From the NCBI RefSeq assembly GCF_002727185.1, contig NZ_NIZW01000004.1:124001-188000 (forward strand): a stretch of 64,000 bases of DNA, given 5' to 3'. Below, piece by piece: positions 17,020 to 25,076 of the stretch. The notes under the pieces are model-generated. The model was not told where the DNA came from and did not search any database. It saw only the letters and a program-made list of their open reading frames with translations. The DNA is from Rhodopirellula bahusiensis (GTDB lineage: Bacteria > Planctomycetota > Planctomycetia > Pirellulales > Pirellulaceae). Each line of letters starts with the position of its first letter. Within the stretch, counting starts at the first letter, position 1. Made by a program: the position numbers and the translations under genes.

Positions 17020-17940
17020 TCAGCTCGGCTTCTCATAAAACTTGCTGATATCAAGTTCTTGCTTCTGTTCTTGCTCCATCAGTTTCAAACGTGACTCCAA
17101 ACGTTCGATACGTCGGAGCAGTTGCGGGATTGTGTCGCGATCTTCCGTCACACGAACGGGACGAGGAACGGGCGGGTAACCAAGGTGCCGCTGCATCGCA
17201 CCAAACAAGTACACCGGATCTTTCCGCCGGTTCGCCAAAGCGATGCGTCCTTCCTTTTCGCCAAACAGGAACGGCCCTTTCTGGCTGACGTCTTGATCAG
17301 CCTCCTTCAAGCGACGTCGATACTCGTCGCTGCCTAGAAACAGCAAGTCGGCCAAATCGACCAAGCCCACTTGGGCTCGCAAGCTCAACAACCACTGCGA
17401 CCACGCCGTGTCATAGACCGGATCCTGGCTCATCGCCAACAATCCGGCGTCGTACCCCAACCGGTTTCGCGAAAGCGTTTCGAACTGGAAGAAGAAAAAA
17501 CCACAACGACTGTGCTGAAGGATCGCTTCCGGAGTGGCCGGTCCACGCTGATGCGAATTGGCCTGAGCAGCGGGCGACACACCCGACTCAGCCGCTTCCA
17601 ATTGCTCACTGAACTGAGACCTCAACTTCGCATCGGCCTGCAGAATCTGAAGTGCCAAATGAATGGTGAACCGACCGGCTTCCTCTTCCGATTCGTTGAT
17701 CAGATAGGTTTGAAACGGCGAGAAATAGTGCGACAGTCGCTCCATCGCCGGGCCCATCAATCCAGTGTGCCGAAGTTCCGTGAGCATGAACTCGATCGCC
17801 ATCGGCAACCGAGTCGTCGCGAGCAATTCGTGCCGCAACTGCTCAAGCAACTCCTGCATCGGAGTTTGCTCGGCGATGCGTTGTCGTAGCAAGTCGAACA
17901 AATACGCTTGTTCAACATATTCGGAGTGCGGCAGCATCAA
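17020..17940 (-). CDS. Protein of unknown function, probably planctomycete-specific
   Basis: The 306-residue protein is not recognised. It is mostly helical, with a helix-rich first half (residues 1-110, many Leu, Glu, Arg). A Gln/Pro/Ala linker sits near 118-135, then comes an aromatic segment (CGFFFFQFETLSRNRLGYD). Near the end there is a charged coiled coil (IERLESRLKLMEQEQKQEL, about 278-298). It has no signal peptide, membrane span or catalytic motif, so it is probably cytoplasmic. Codon use and GC content look like the neighbours, and the frame is clean, so it is very likely a real gene. It converges on the oxidoreductase. ATG codons at 17940 and 17937 are both possible. Confidence 0.7.
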   Translation of the reverse strand: MMLPHSEYVEQAYLFDLLRQRIAEQTPMQELLEQLRHELLATTRLPMAIEFMLTELRHTGLMGPAMERLSHYFSPFQTYLINESEEEAGRFTIHLALQILQADAKLRSQFSEQLEAAESGVSPAAQANSHQRGPATPEAILQHSRCGFFFFQFETLSRNRLGYDAGLLAMSQDPVYDTAWSQWLLSLRAQVGLVDLADLLFLGSDEYRRRLKEADQDVSQKGPFLFGEKEGRIALANRRKDPVYLFGAMQRHLGYPPVPRPVRVTEDRDTIPQLLRRIERLESRLKLMEQEQKQELDISKFYEKPS

Positions 17941-18284
17941 GAGTTTTCAGAGAGAAGCGTGTTGTCCGTTTCGAATAGCTTAGCTGAAAAACGACGAACT
18001 CGAATCCGCCCGCTAAAGTGCCAATCCGGCAATCCTTTGCAGAACCCCGCCCGAGGCAGAGACGATGCAGTTTTCAAGTGCCGTGCTCGCGAGATTGAAT
18101 TCACCCTCCTGAACGCAGAGGTCGTGCAGTTTGTAAGTGCCGCTTCTCGGCAAATTTACACACGGCGTACCTCTCCCGAAACGAAGTTTGGGGAGAGGTC
18201 GAGCGACGCCGTTCAGGCGTACGCGAGGGTGAGGGCCGAGCATAGGAAAAGGCGCGCACTACCCTCCCCGGAATGCGAGCGTTC
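17941..18284. other. Intergenic stretch holding repeat copy B
   Basis: This stretch has no intact gene. From about 18060 it holds two successive starts of the dispersed repeat (GCAGTTTTCAAGTGCCG at 18067 and GCAGTTTGTAAGTGCCG at 18126) and then the full repeat copy. The left 100 bases contain the probable promoter of the minus-strand gene; I recognise no specific boxes. Confidence 0.5.
18114..18284. repeat. Dispersed intergenic repeat, copy B
   Basis: This is the second copy of the element at 7412-7590. Its core (18187-18238) begins TTTGGGGAGAGG and ends GTGAGGGCCG. Unlike copy A it has an intact left arm: CCTCTCCC (18171-18178) pairs with GGGAGAGG (18191-18198). A partial extra copy of the left edge sits at about 18067-18090, 59 bases upstream. 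The right end abuts a decayed Uma2 gene, as though the element had inserted into or deleted part of it. Confidence 0.7.
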
Positions 18285-18542
18285 AGCGACGCCGTTCTCG
18301 CGATGGAGGTGTCCGATTCAAGCTTGCAATACGACCTCAGCGAAACGGCAAACTTGTACGCCGAGGCGGGACTCTCCGTGCACTGGGTCGTCAACGTACC
18401 GAACCAACAATTGCATGTGATGCGTGCCCCAACCAGAAGCCGTTACACCCAACTCGCAAGTTTCAAAATCGGTGACTCAACTTCACCATCAATCCAACCC
18501 GCCGCCATCCTGGATTTGAAAGATTTATTCGAAGGTGAATGA
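18285..18542 (+). pseudogene. Truncated Uma2-family (DUF820, PD-(D/E)XK) endonuclease remnant
   Basis: The reading frame from about 18285 to the stop at 18542 encodes the C-terminal half of a Uma2 protein. It has LAMEVSDSSLQYDLSETANL, with the family EVSDSS-type strand, then LYAEAGLSVHWVVNVPN (family xxYAxAGxxEYWIVD) and a final LDLKDLF helix. The N-terminal half, including the conserved start and the first catalytic acidic residue, is absent. The sequence immediately upstream is repeat copy B. I infer a gene broken by the repeat. An in-frame ATG at 18273 lies inside the repeat and would give only 89 residues, so a functional protein is unlikely. Confidence 0.62.
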
Positions 18543-18548
18543 AAAAGC

Positions 18549-18600
18549 TTGACGCCGCCCGATCTGTGTCATTACATTGGCACATGTTAATTCATTGACA
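18549..18600 (+). promoter_or_regulatory. Promoter and dyad operator of the blaI-like/M56 pair
   Basis: A promoter-like TTGACG (18549-18554) and TACATT (18573-18578) are 18 bases apart. Overlapping it, an imperfect dyad runs from TGTCA (18567-18571) to TGACA (18596-18600), with ACA and TGT inside. BlaI/MecI repressors bind TACA/TGTA-type dyads over their own promoter, so this is a candidate autoregulatory operator. The match to the Gram-positive consensus is only partial. Confidence 0.45.
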
Positions 18601-18619
18601 CTTATGGGATCGGGTAGTG

Positions 18620-19018
18620 ATGGCAAAGAAGAAATCCGCAGAACCGCCCAAACTTGGAGCCCGCGAGCGTCAGATACTGGACGCCGTTTATCACTTCGGG
18701 CGTGCGTCCGTTTCGGATGTGCGATCGCGGTTGAACGATCCTCCCAGTTATTCCTCCGTCCGCACGATGATGGGAATCTTGGAAACCAAAGGGTTCCTTC
18801 GTCGAGACCGCGAAGGCGTTCGCCATCTCTACTCGGCGACTCGATCACGTGAGAAAGCCGGACGTTCGGCGTTGACTCACCTGATGTCGACTTTCTTCGA
18901 AGGCTCCCCCAGCAAGATGCTCGCTGCATTGCTGGACGACTCCTCGTGCCGATTGTCCGACGAAGAATTGGCAGACCTTCAACGATCCATTGACCAAGCT
19001 CGCAAGCAGGGGAATTGA
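18620..19018 (+). CDS. BlaI/MecI/CopY-family transcriptional repressor
   Basis: The 132-residue protein is a winged-helix repressor of the BlaI/MecI family: LGARERQILDAVYHFGRASV, then SYSSVRTMMGILETKGFLRR for the recognition helix and wing. A C-terminal dimerisation helix bundle carries the LSDEELADLQRSIDQ end. In the classical system the cognate M56 peptidase, once triggered, leads to cleavage of this repressor. Here the M56 gene starts two bases after the stop, so the pair is an operon. The start is the ATG at 18620; a GTG at 18617 is next to it. A dyad in the promoter just upstream is a likely target. Confidence 0.9.
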   Translation: MAKKKSAEPPKLGARERQILDAVYHFGRASVSDVRSRLNDPPSYSSVRTMMGILETKGFLRRDREGVRHLYSATRSREKAGRSALTHLMSTFFEGSPSKMLAALLDDSSCRLSDEELADLQRSIDQARKQGN

Positions 19019-19019
19019 G

Positions 19020-22000
19020 ATGTCACTCAGCGATTGGATGCTCGACATTGCCTGGAAGTCACTGGCTTTGATGGCGATTGTGGCTGCGATGTCATTGATC
19101 TTTCGCCGATCCTCCGCCGCGGTTCGGCATCGGGTTTGGACGCTTGGTTTATGTGGATCGTTGTGCATTCCTCTGATCGCTTGGCTGCTGCCGAGCTATC
19201 GAGTCAACGTCTTGACGCCGAAACCTGTCGCCGTGGTCGCAACGATCACTTCGGCCGATCCAATTGTCCCCACTACCGAAGTGGGCGAATCGCTGTCGGT
19301 CGACATGGCTGCACCGTTGTCCTCCGAACAGATATCCAACGAGTCATTCGCCGATGTTGCGTCTCCCCCTAATCTCGTGCATCAAAGAAGCGTTGCTCCG
19401 GCGATGGTGAGTCCCATGCCAACTGCTAATCAAACGCCAATAAAAAACCATCCTTGGTGGATTGCGTTGTACCTGATCGGGGCCGGCATCCTATTCGCCA
19501 ACTGCTTGCGTCATTGGATTCAGACCCAGAGATGGATTTCCCAAGCTCAACCGATTGCTGACCAGCGTGTACTCGCGTTGTTCGCCAATATCTGTCAGGA
19601 GTGGACTGATTCAGACTCCTCCCCATTGCTGTCAAATGTCGCCTTGCTGCATCGAGAAGATTTATCGATGCCTTGTGCTGCTGGCATTTTTCGTCCGGCC
19701 GTTCTGCTGCCAACCGACTGCTTGGAGTGGCCCGAGGAAAGATTAAAATCGGTGCTGCTTCATGAGCTGGCCCATGTTGTCCGTCGCGATATGCTAACCC
19801 AGTCCATCGCCGAAATCTGCCGCTCGCTCTACTGGTTCAATCCTTTTGTTTGGCTGGCCGTCGCTCGTTTGCATGTCGAGCGAGAACAAGCGTGCGACGA
19901 TCATGTCCTCCGCTCGGGCGTCGTCGCTTCCGATTACGCAGAACTGTTGCTCAACGTTGCTCGCGACTATCGGCACTCTCAACGTGCGATCGGGCTCGCG
20001 ATGGCGCGGCCTAACGACCTGCAGCAACGCATTGGATCACTGCTGGACGCGACTCGTTCACGAATCGCTGTCAACCGTTCGATTGCGATTGGCGTCTTAG
20101 TTGTCATCACGATGATCAGCGGTACGGTCTCCGTCTTGCGTCCCAGTTCGATGGCGGAGGAACCGAAGAACGCCCGCGAGCAATCCGATGAATTGGGAAT
20201 CCAAACCCGCGGTGTTGGCGCGTCGACCGAAGTTCTCTTGCGAGGCTCCGTGATTGACCCGGACGGCAATCCAGTTGCTGATCCGCTGATCGAGATCTCG
20301 CTTCAATTCGCTTACAGCACTCAACGCATCACGCCAACGATCAGCGACAATACTTTCGAGGCTTGGTTGCCGGCCTCGGGTTCCAATTGGTACAGCCTCA
20401 AAGTCGATGTTCGCCGAGATGGCACCAGCGACGAACGCGCCTTTCACCATGTCAGTCGCCGTGAACTCCATGGTCTCCTCGAAGGTGGCATGAACGTCGA
20501 GCTACAACGCCCAACAGGCTTCACCGAGATCCATGTCACCGAGAAGAACCAACCTGTTCCAAACGCAGACGTGCAGGTTCAAATCGCATTCGGTCGAACC
20601 GCTCGCGAGAAAACCGACCGCAACGGGATGGCTCGAATCGGTCTCTACGAAAACAAAAGGTTGTCGTCCATCACGGCGTGGACCGCCGACCATCGCGTCG
20701 GCGGCTATCAATTCAGTCGCCAACCCGTGCGAGATGGCAACGCCCCGGTTCACTACGTTGAACTGTCAAAGTGTCGTGACCAAACCATCCGCATGGTTGA
20801 CGAAGATGGCAACGGTATCGAGGGCGTTGAATTCCGAATGCAGTTGGCGACTCCCGTGCCGTACGTCAACTACATCGGCACGACCGATCAGTGGCAATTG
20901 AAGACGGATTCGAATGGTGAAGCCGTTTTGAAATATTTCCCGGATTGGCCGGAGGTCTATCGCTACGCCGAACTGCTCAGCCAAGACTGGTTCATTCTCA
21001 AAAAAGCGACTCCTGTCGATGACGCGCTGGTCATCACGCTGAAACGACGCGTCGAGCGCCACCGAGTGATGGGAACACTCAAAGGTGATCTGACAAATTT
21101 GGCCGGCTTCAATGTTCAAGCCGGAACTTTCCAGGCAGAAACGGATGGTCATAGCGAACAGCTTTATGTGATCACCGATTCCAAGGGACGCTTTTGGATC
21201 GACGTGCTCCCCGGTGCAACCTACTGCGTCCGCATCAACGACTCGAATTTGATCAGTGACTACTCGGACGTGCTTGCGTTTGATCCGAAGACGTCGCAAG
21301 TCAATGCACCTGAGTTGACGCTACAAAACGGCGTCGTGGCCAAGGCCAAGTTGACTGCCGGCCTGGATCGAACCCCCATCGCCAACGTCAGCGTGGCATT
21401 CAGAGAGAAGCACCGCTACGAATGGATCGAAGAGGGAGAATCCCGGTCAGGTGTCACTGGGCGAAGCAATTGGGCAACCACCAACGAGGATGGAATCGCA
21501 ACAATGCTCGTGCTTCCCGGCACCGTGGAAGTTTCAGCTTCTCAAAAAGACTGGCGAAGTTCAGCTCGCATCGATGCGGCGGAAAACAGCGAGAACTTTG
21601 TTGAACTTCACCGAGAAATCGCCGAATCAAGACTGGTGACAGGAAAGCTGGTGTTGGCAGAAAACACTGACGCCTCTTTGGCCGACTGCAAACTGACAAT
21701 CGGTGCCATCGACGGCAAGACTCGAGACAAACGAACCATTCGACTGAAGGGCGAAACAACGTTCTCATTCACCACTCCGGCAACCAAGCTTGGAGTGGGG
21801 GCGGTCACTGACGACAATCGATTCGCGGGCGTCACCGTCGCCAAAGACCTCTCCAAGCCGATCGTTGTCACGATGTATCCGACGCAGACGATTCGCGGTC
21901 GCGTGACAAACTCGGACGGAACCCCTGCTACCGGACGAAAGATCACCGCGATCGGAAACATAGGCGATCCAACCGATTCCCAAACGGTCAATCCGTTCGG

Positions 22001-22997
22001 AACGATTTCGTTTCCTTCTCGAGTGAGACTTGTGGAGCGGATTGCAACATCCGATGCCGATGGGAAGTATGCGATCACGGGCCTACCGGCCTCTTTAGCA
22101 ACCCGAATTTATGCGGAAGGACAGGACTGGCCGCTCGACGAGGTTTACTTGCAACCCGGTGAAAAACGTCCGCCGCTGACTTCCAAACTTCGCAGCACAA
22201 CGCAAACCAGCGTCGCTACCAAACCAATCGCTCAACGTTGGTCAACCTTAGTGCGGGACTGCAAACTGGGCGGCTACCATCCGATGGTCATTCTCTCCCA
22301 TGAAAGCGTCGAAGCGGAGCGGTTCGTCGGCGATCACCTGACGAGCTATCGGAACAATCCTCTCGCGGCAAAGTTCATGACGCTGACCTACCGTCCCGAT
22401 CCAGCAGACACCAATTTAGCAGTGAATCAAAACTGGATGATTCCCGACGACAACCAAATTACCGCGATCGCTTATAACAAATCAGGAATTGAATCCGGAC
22501 GCGAAACGTTTGACATCAACGATCCGCGCAGCATCTCCCAGGCGTCAGCATTTTTGAGCCAACACGCTCCAGTGGAAGTTGACATGAAAGCAGCTTGGAA
22601 CGAAGCGTTCGCGCTGGCCAAGAAAACGGACCGCCGGGTCTGGGTGCGATTGAGCGGACGCTATTGCGGACCATGCTTCACATTCAATCGCTGGTTGGAC
22701 GATCACAGCGACGTCCTTAGCAAGGACTTTGTGATGCTGAAACTGGAACAAGGCTCCCGCTCAAAGAACAGCGAAATCGTGAACCGCTTGACCGAAGGTA
22801 GACATGTCGGCATCCCCTTTCACGCGATGTTCACGGCCGACGGAACCAAGATCATTGACAGCAAAGGCCCTCTAGGAAACATTGGATCCCCGTCAGGATT
22901 CGAGGGTAAGCGGCATTTGAAAAAGATGCTGCTAGCCGCGTGTAAACAAATTTCGCCCGCCGAAATGAATGCGGTTGTTTCGAGCCTGGCAGATTGA
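19020..22997 (+). CDS. M56 (BlaR1-like) metallopeptidase fused to beta-sandwich repeats and a C-terminal thioredoxin-like domain
   Basis: The 1325-residue membrane protein starts with two membrane spans (about 8-27 and 37-57), a third near 145-165 and a fourth near 350-370. The zinc peptidase motif is HELAH at residues 248-252, with the downstream ligand in EREQACDDHV. This is the BlaR1/MecR1 peptidase layout. Where BlaR1 carries a penicillin-binding sensor, this protein has about 700 residues of carboxypeptidase-regulatory/CnaB-like beta modules (roughly 385-1060). The last ~140 residues (AWNEAFALAKKTDRRVWVRL, then GRYCGPCFTF with Cys1216 and Cys1219) look like a thioredoxin fold with a CGPC active site. 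By BlaR1 topology these domains face the periplasm. It pairs with the BlaI-like repressor upstream. Confidence 0.85.
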   Translation: MSLSDWMLDIAWKSLALMAIVAAMSLIFRRSSAAVRHRVWTLGLCGSLCIPLIAWLLPSYRVNVLTPKPVAVVATITSADPIVPTTEVGESLSVDMAAPLSSEQISNESFADVASPPNLVHQRSVAPAMVSPMPTANQTPIKNHPWWIALYLIGAGILFANCLRHWIQTQRWISQAQPIADQRVLALFANICQEWTDSDSSPLLSNVALLHREDLSMPCAAGIFRPAVLLPTDCLEWPEERLKSVLLHELAHVVRRDMLTQSIAEICRSLYWFNPFVWLAVARLHVEREQACDDHVLRSGVVASDYAELLLNVARDYRHSQRAIGLAMARPNDLQQRIGSLLDATRSRIAVNRSIAIGVLVVITMISGTVSVLRPSSMAEEPKNAREQSDELGIQTRGVGASTEVLLRGSVIDPDGNPVADPLIEISLQFAYSTQRITPTISDNTFEAWLPASGSNWYSLKVDVRRDGTSDERAFHHVSRRELHGLLEGGMNVELQRPTGFTEIHVTEKNQPVPNADVQVQIAFGRTAREKTDRNGMARIGLYENKRLSSITAWTADHRVGGYQFSRQPVRDGNAPVHYVELSKCRDQTIRMVDEDGNGIEGVEFRMQLATPVPYVNYIGTTDQWQLKTDSNGEAVLKYFPDWPEVYRYAELLSQDWFILKKATPVDDALVITLKRRVERHRVMGTLKGDLTNLAGFNVQAGTFQAETDGHSEQLYVITDSKGRFWIDVLPGATYCVRINDSNLISDYSDVLAFDPKTSQVNAPELTLQNGVVAKAKLTAGLDRTPIANVSVAFREKHRYEWIEEGESRSGVTGRSNWATTNEDGIATMLVLPGTVEVSASQKDWRSSARIDAAENSENFVELHREIAESRLVTGKLVLAENTDASLADCKLTIGAIDGKTRDKRTIRLKGETTFSFTTPATKLGVGAVTDDNRFAGVTVAKDLSKPIVVTMYPTQTIRGRVTNSDGTPATGRKITAIGNIGDPTDSQTVNPFGTISFPSRVRLVERIATSDADGKYAITGLPASLATRIYAEGQDWPLDEVYLQPGEKRPPLTSKLRSTTQTSVATKPIAQRWSTLVRDCKLGGYHPMVILSHESVEAERFVGDHLTSYRNNPLAAKFMTLTYRPDPADTNLAVNQNWMIPDDNQITAIAYNKSGIESGRETFDINDPRSISQASAFLSQHAPVEVDMKAAWNEAFALAKKTDRRVWVRLSGRYCGPCFTFNRWLDDHSDVLSKDFVMLKLEQGSRSKNSEIVNRLTEGRHVGIPFHAMFTADGTKIIDSKGPLGNIGSPSGFEGKRHLKKMLLAACKQISPAEMNAVVSSLAD

Positions 22998-23018
22998 CGG
23001 CGAACGCGGCGAATCAGC

Positions 23019-23114
23019 TCACAGGGCCCCAGCTTCTCAGGGCCCCAGCTTCACAGGGATTCAGCTTCTCAGGGATTCAGCTTCTCAGGGACTCGGCTTC
23101 ACAGGGACTCAGCG
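23019..23114. repeat. Six-unit 16-bp tandem repeat
   Basis: Six consecutive 16-base units of the form TCWCAGGGNNYCRGCT run from 23019 to 23114. Units alternate between TCTCAGGG and TCACAGGG, and the middle drifts from CCCC through ATTC to ACTC along the array. The array begins 21 bases after the M56 stop codon. Its last unit (23099-23114) lies inside the 3' end of the minus-strand UvrC-like gene and supplies its stop codon. The units are contiguous, so it is not a CRISPR. Confidence 0.92.
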
Positions 23115-24430
23115 CGATGGTGGGCGAGGCGGTGGTAGCGTCTTCCGGCTGCTTCCGGCTGGAAGGTTTGCTTGAGTTCGCCGCGGTGCTTGCGGAACCA
23201 CTTGGCAACGACCGAGACGCTGTGTGGATGATCGGCACGGATTCGTTCATGACGGCGTTTCAACAAAGACGCCCACTTCTGCATCGTCGGACGCAACTGC
23301 TGATACTGGTCACGGTCCTTGGGCGCAGCAACGACATCGATGATTTCACCCGATCGAATCAAATACCAAATCGAACAGGCGTCGTATCCCGTGGCAGCGT
23401 ATACGAACGAATAATCACGCCGTGCATGCGACAAGTAAGACAGCTTGCGAGTTGCGTAGGCCAGCGACTTCATCGTGTCACGTGCTCGCGAGGCCAATTC
23501 GTACTGCTGGTTGGCCGACGCCGATTCCATCAACTCTTGAACGGCAGTCAACGGCTCGTCGTTGAACCCATCAAGAAAACTCTCGGCTGCGTTGACACGT
23601 TGCAAGTACTCTTCACGCGAACACGCCGCCGCGCACGGCCCCAAGCACGTGCCGATTTCAAGACGCAAGCAACCAGGTCGTGGCTGCAGGTCGAACAAAG
23701 AAAGCTGGTCGCGAAATTGAAAGACCGTTTTCTGACTGCAATCGCGAAGCTGGAATGTCTTGTTGAGCGCGTCAATGACATTCCGCATGCGAGCCAGCCC
23801 AAAGAATGGACCTTCGACCGCAACGCAATCAGAGGTCGGCGGGGTGCTAGCGAGGAAAAATGTTTCGGCTGGTTTCCGACCGAGGCACAAATAAACCGGG
23901 CGCTGCCTCTGAGGAACCCCTTGAACGTTGAATCGAGGTGCCCAGCGACGAATCAAATCAAGCTCTCTCAACTGGGCTGCGAAATCACTGGGCTGGGTCT
24001 CCCACTGAATCGCTCTTGAATTTTCAATGATTCGGCCAGCTTTTTCCTTGGACGCCGCTTCGCCAAAATAGCTCATCAGTCGATGCCGCAGCGATCGACT
24101 CTTGCCGACGTAGATCAATTCTCCGTGCCGGTCGAACATACCGTAGACACCGGGCACCGGCGGGCACTGGGTTTTGATTTTGGCCTGAAGACCAGCCGAG
24201 TCCTCAGCACCGACCATGTCACACGGTCGCTCGCAGTAAGGATCTAGAGGATCATGGCCGAAACCCTCGACCAACCGGCTGGACAAAGTTGGTGGCGACG
24301 TGGCATCGGCCGGACTTTGCGAAGAACGATTGCCGGAGTCTTTTGCAACGGGAACATCAGCCACCGAAACCCCGGTGAGCAAGTCTCTACCGCCAGCCGC
24401 TCGTTTTCTTCGTCCTTGACGCTTTGCCAC
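23099..24430 (-). CDS. UvrC/Cho-like GIY-YIG nuclease with a UVR motif
   Basis: The 443-residue protein has an N-terminal Arg/Lys-rich extension (1-80), then a GIY-YIG nuclease domain: GVYGMFDRHGELIYVGKSRS with GVY at 94-96 and YVG at 107-109, and the catalytic Glu near 156. A zinc-like cysteine cluster (TCLGPCAAAC) follows near residue 275. A UVR helix pair (VQELMESASANQQYELASRA, near 300) binds UvrB in this family. The second endonuclease half and helix-hairpin-helix of UvrC are absent, so it resembles Cho, which makes only the 3' incision in nucleotide excision repair. The C-terminus is read partly through the last tandem repeat unit, so its end may vary between strains. Confidence 0.82.
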   Translation of the reverse strand: MAKRQGRRKRAAGGRDLLTGVSVADVPVAKDSGNRSSQSPADATSPPTLSSRLVEGFGHDPLDPYCERPCDMVGAEDSAGLQAKIKTQCPPVPGVYGMFDRHGELIYVGKSRSLRHRLMSYFGEAASKEKAGRIIENSRAIQWETQPSDFAAQLRELDLIRRWAPRFNVQGVPQRQRPVYLCLGRKPAETFFLASTPPTSDCVAVEGPFFGLARMRNVIDALNKTFQLRDCSQKTVFQFRDQLSLFDLQPRPGCLRLEIGTCLGPCAAACSREEYLQRVNAAESFLDGFNDEPLTAVQELMESASANQQYELASRARDTMKSLAYATRKLSYLSHARRDYSFVYAATGYDACSIWYLIRSGEIIDVVAAPKDRDQYQQLRPTMQKWASLLKRRHERIRADHPHSVSVVAKWFRKHRGELKQTFQPEAAGRRYHRLAHHRAESL

Positions 24431-24627
24431 CGTATCGCTTTCGTCACCATCCGTGGGATTTCGCTCGCAGCCGAATCACTGCAGCGCCCGAAGATTATTC
24501 CATCTTTGCGGCCGATCACCAAGCGGAATTTCACGCAGCACCACGGCGGGGACTTCTCTTTCTAGGCGTTTTCGTGTTCAATAACGGACTTCCCTTTCAC
24601 CCCTCACAAGCTGCGCCCTGACGCTTT

Positions 24628-25071
24628 ATGGCTACCGAGCAAACCGAAGATACGCCCCAAGAAGAAACCCCCGTCGAAATCGTCCTGCGTTACAACAAAG
24701 ACGACACCGACGAGCATGGCTTTGCATCGGTCTGGAACGTTGCCTCGGCCACTTGTGATGGCGACACCGCGCGGACCCGCGACATGGCGGGACGAATGCT
24801 CGGTTTCTTGTGTAAAAAAGACTACGAACACGTTGTCTGCAGCTCGACCGACGCGGCCTACCTTGACGAATGGTTCGAACGCGACAAAGCGATCCTTTAC
24901 AACTGGAAAGCTGACAGCGAAACCACCGACGCGATCACTCAGCACGCTTACGTGCCTGCAGCCGCGATGGTCAGTTTCCTGAAACGCGAAAAGTTTAAAC
25001 CAACCGCGAATTACAGCCCTCGTCGTGCTGACCGAGTGGCTTGGTTCCAAGAAAAATGGGGTCTCGGCTGA
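24628..25071 (+). CDS. Protein of unknown function (147 aa)
   Basis: The product is an acidic protein without signal peptide or membrane span. It starts with a Glu/Thr-rich segment (MATEQTEDTPQEETPVEIVL), then a likely mixed alpha/beta domain with four aromatic-rich blocks (GFASVWNVASATCDG, KKDYEHVVCSSTDAAY, YLDEWFERDKAILYNWKADS and ADRVAWFQEKWGLG). Cysteines at CDG, CKK and CSS show no metal-binding spacing. The gene is followed five bases later by the DUF4272 gene, so the two are likely co-transcribed. I do not recognise the family. Confidence 0.65.
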   Translation: MATEQTEDTPQEETPVEIVLRYNKDDTDEHGFASVWNVASATCDGDTARTRDMAGRMLGFLCKKDYEHVVCSSTDAAYLDEWFERDKAILYNWKADSETTDAITQHAYVPAAAMVSFLKREKFKPTANYSPRRADRVAWFQEKWGLG

Positions 25072-25076
25072 GCCCG

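Noticed and set aside
18273-18542. Functional 89-aa protein at the Uma2 remnant
   Set aside because: The first residues would be encoded by repeat sequence and the N-terminal half of the domain is missing.
23019-23114. CRISPR array
   Set aside because: The units are contiguous 16-mers without spacers, and no cas genes are present.
22994-24019. 341-aa plus-strand reading frame across the UvrC-like gene
   Set aside because: It is antisense to a clear GIY-YIG/UVR protein and contains no recognisable motif; the long frame reflects codon bias.
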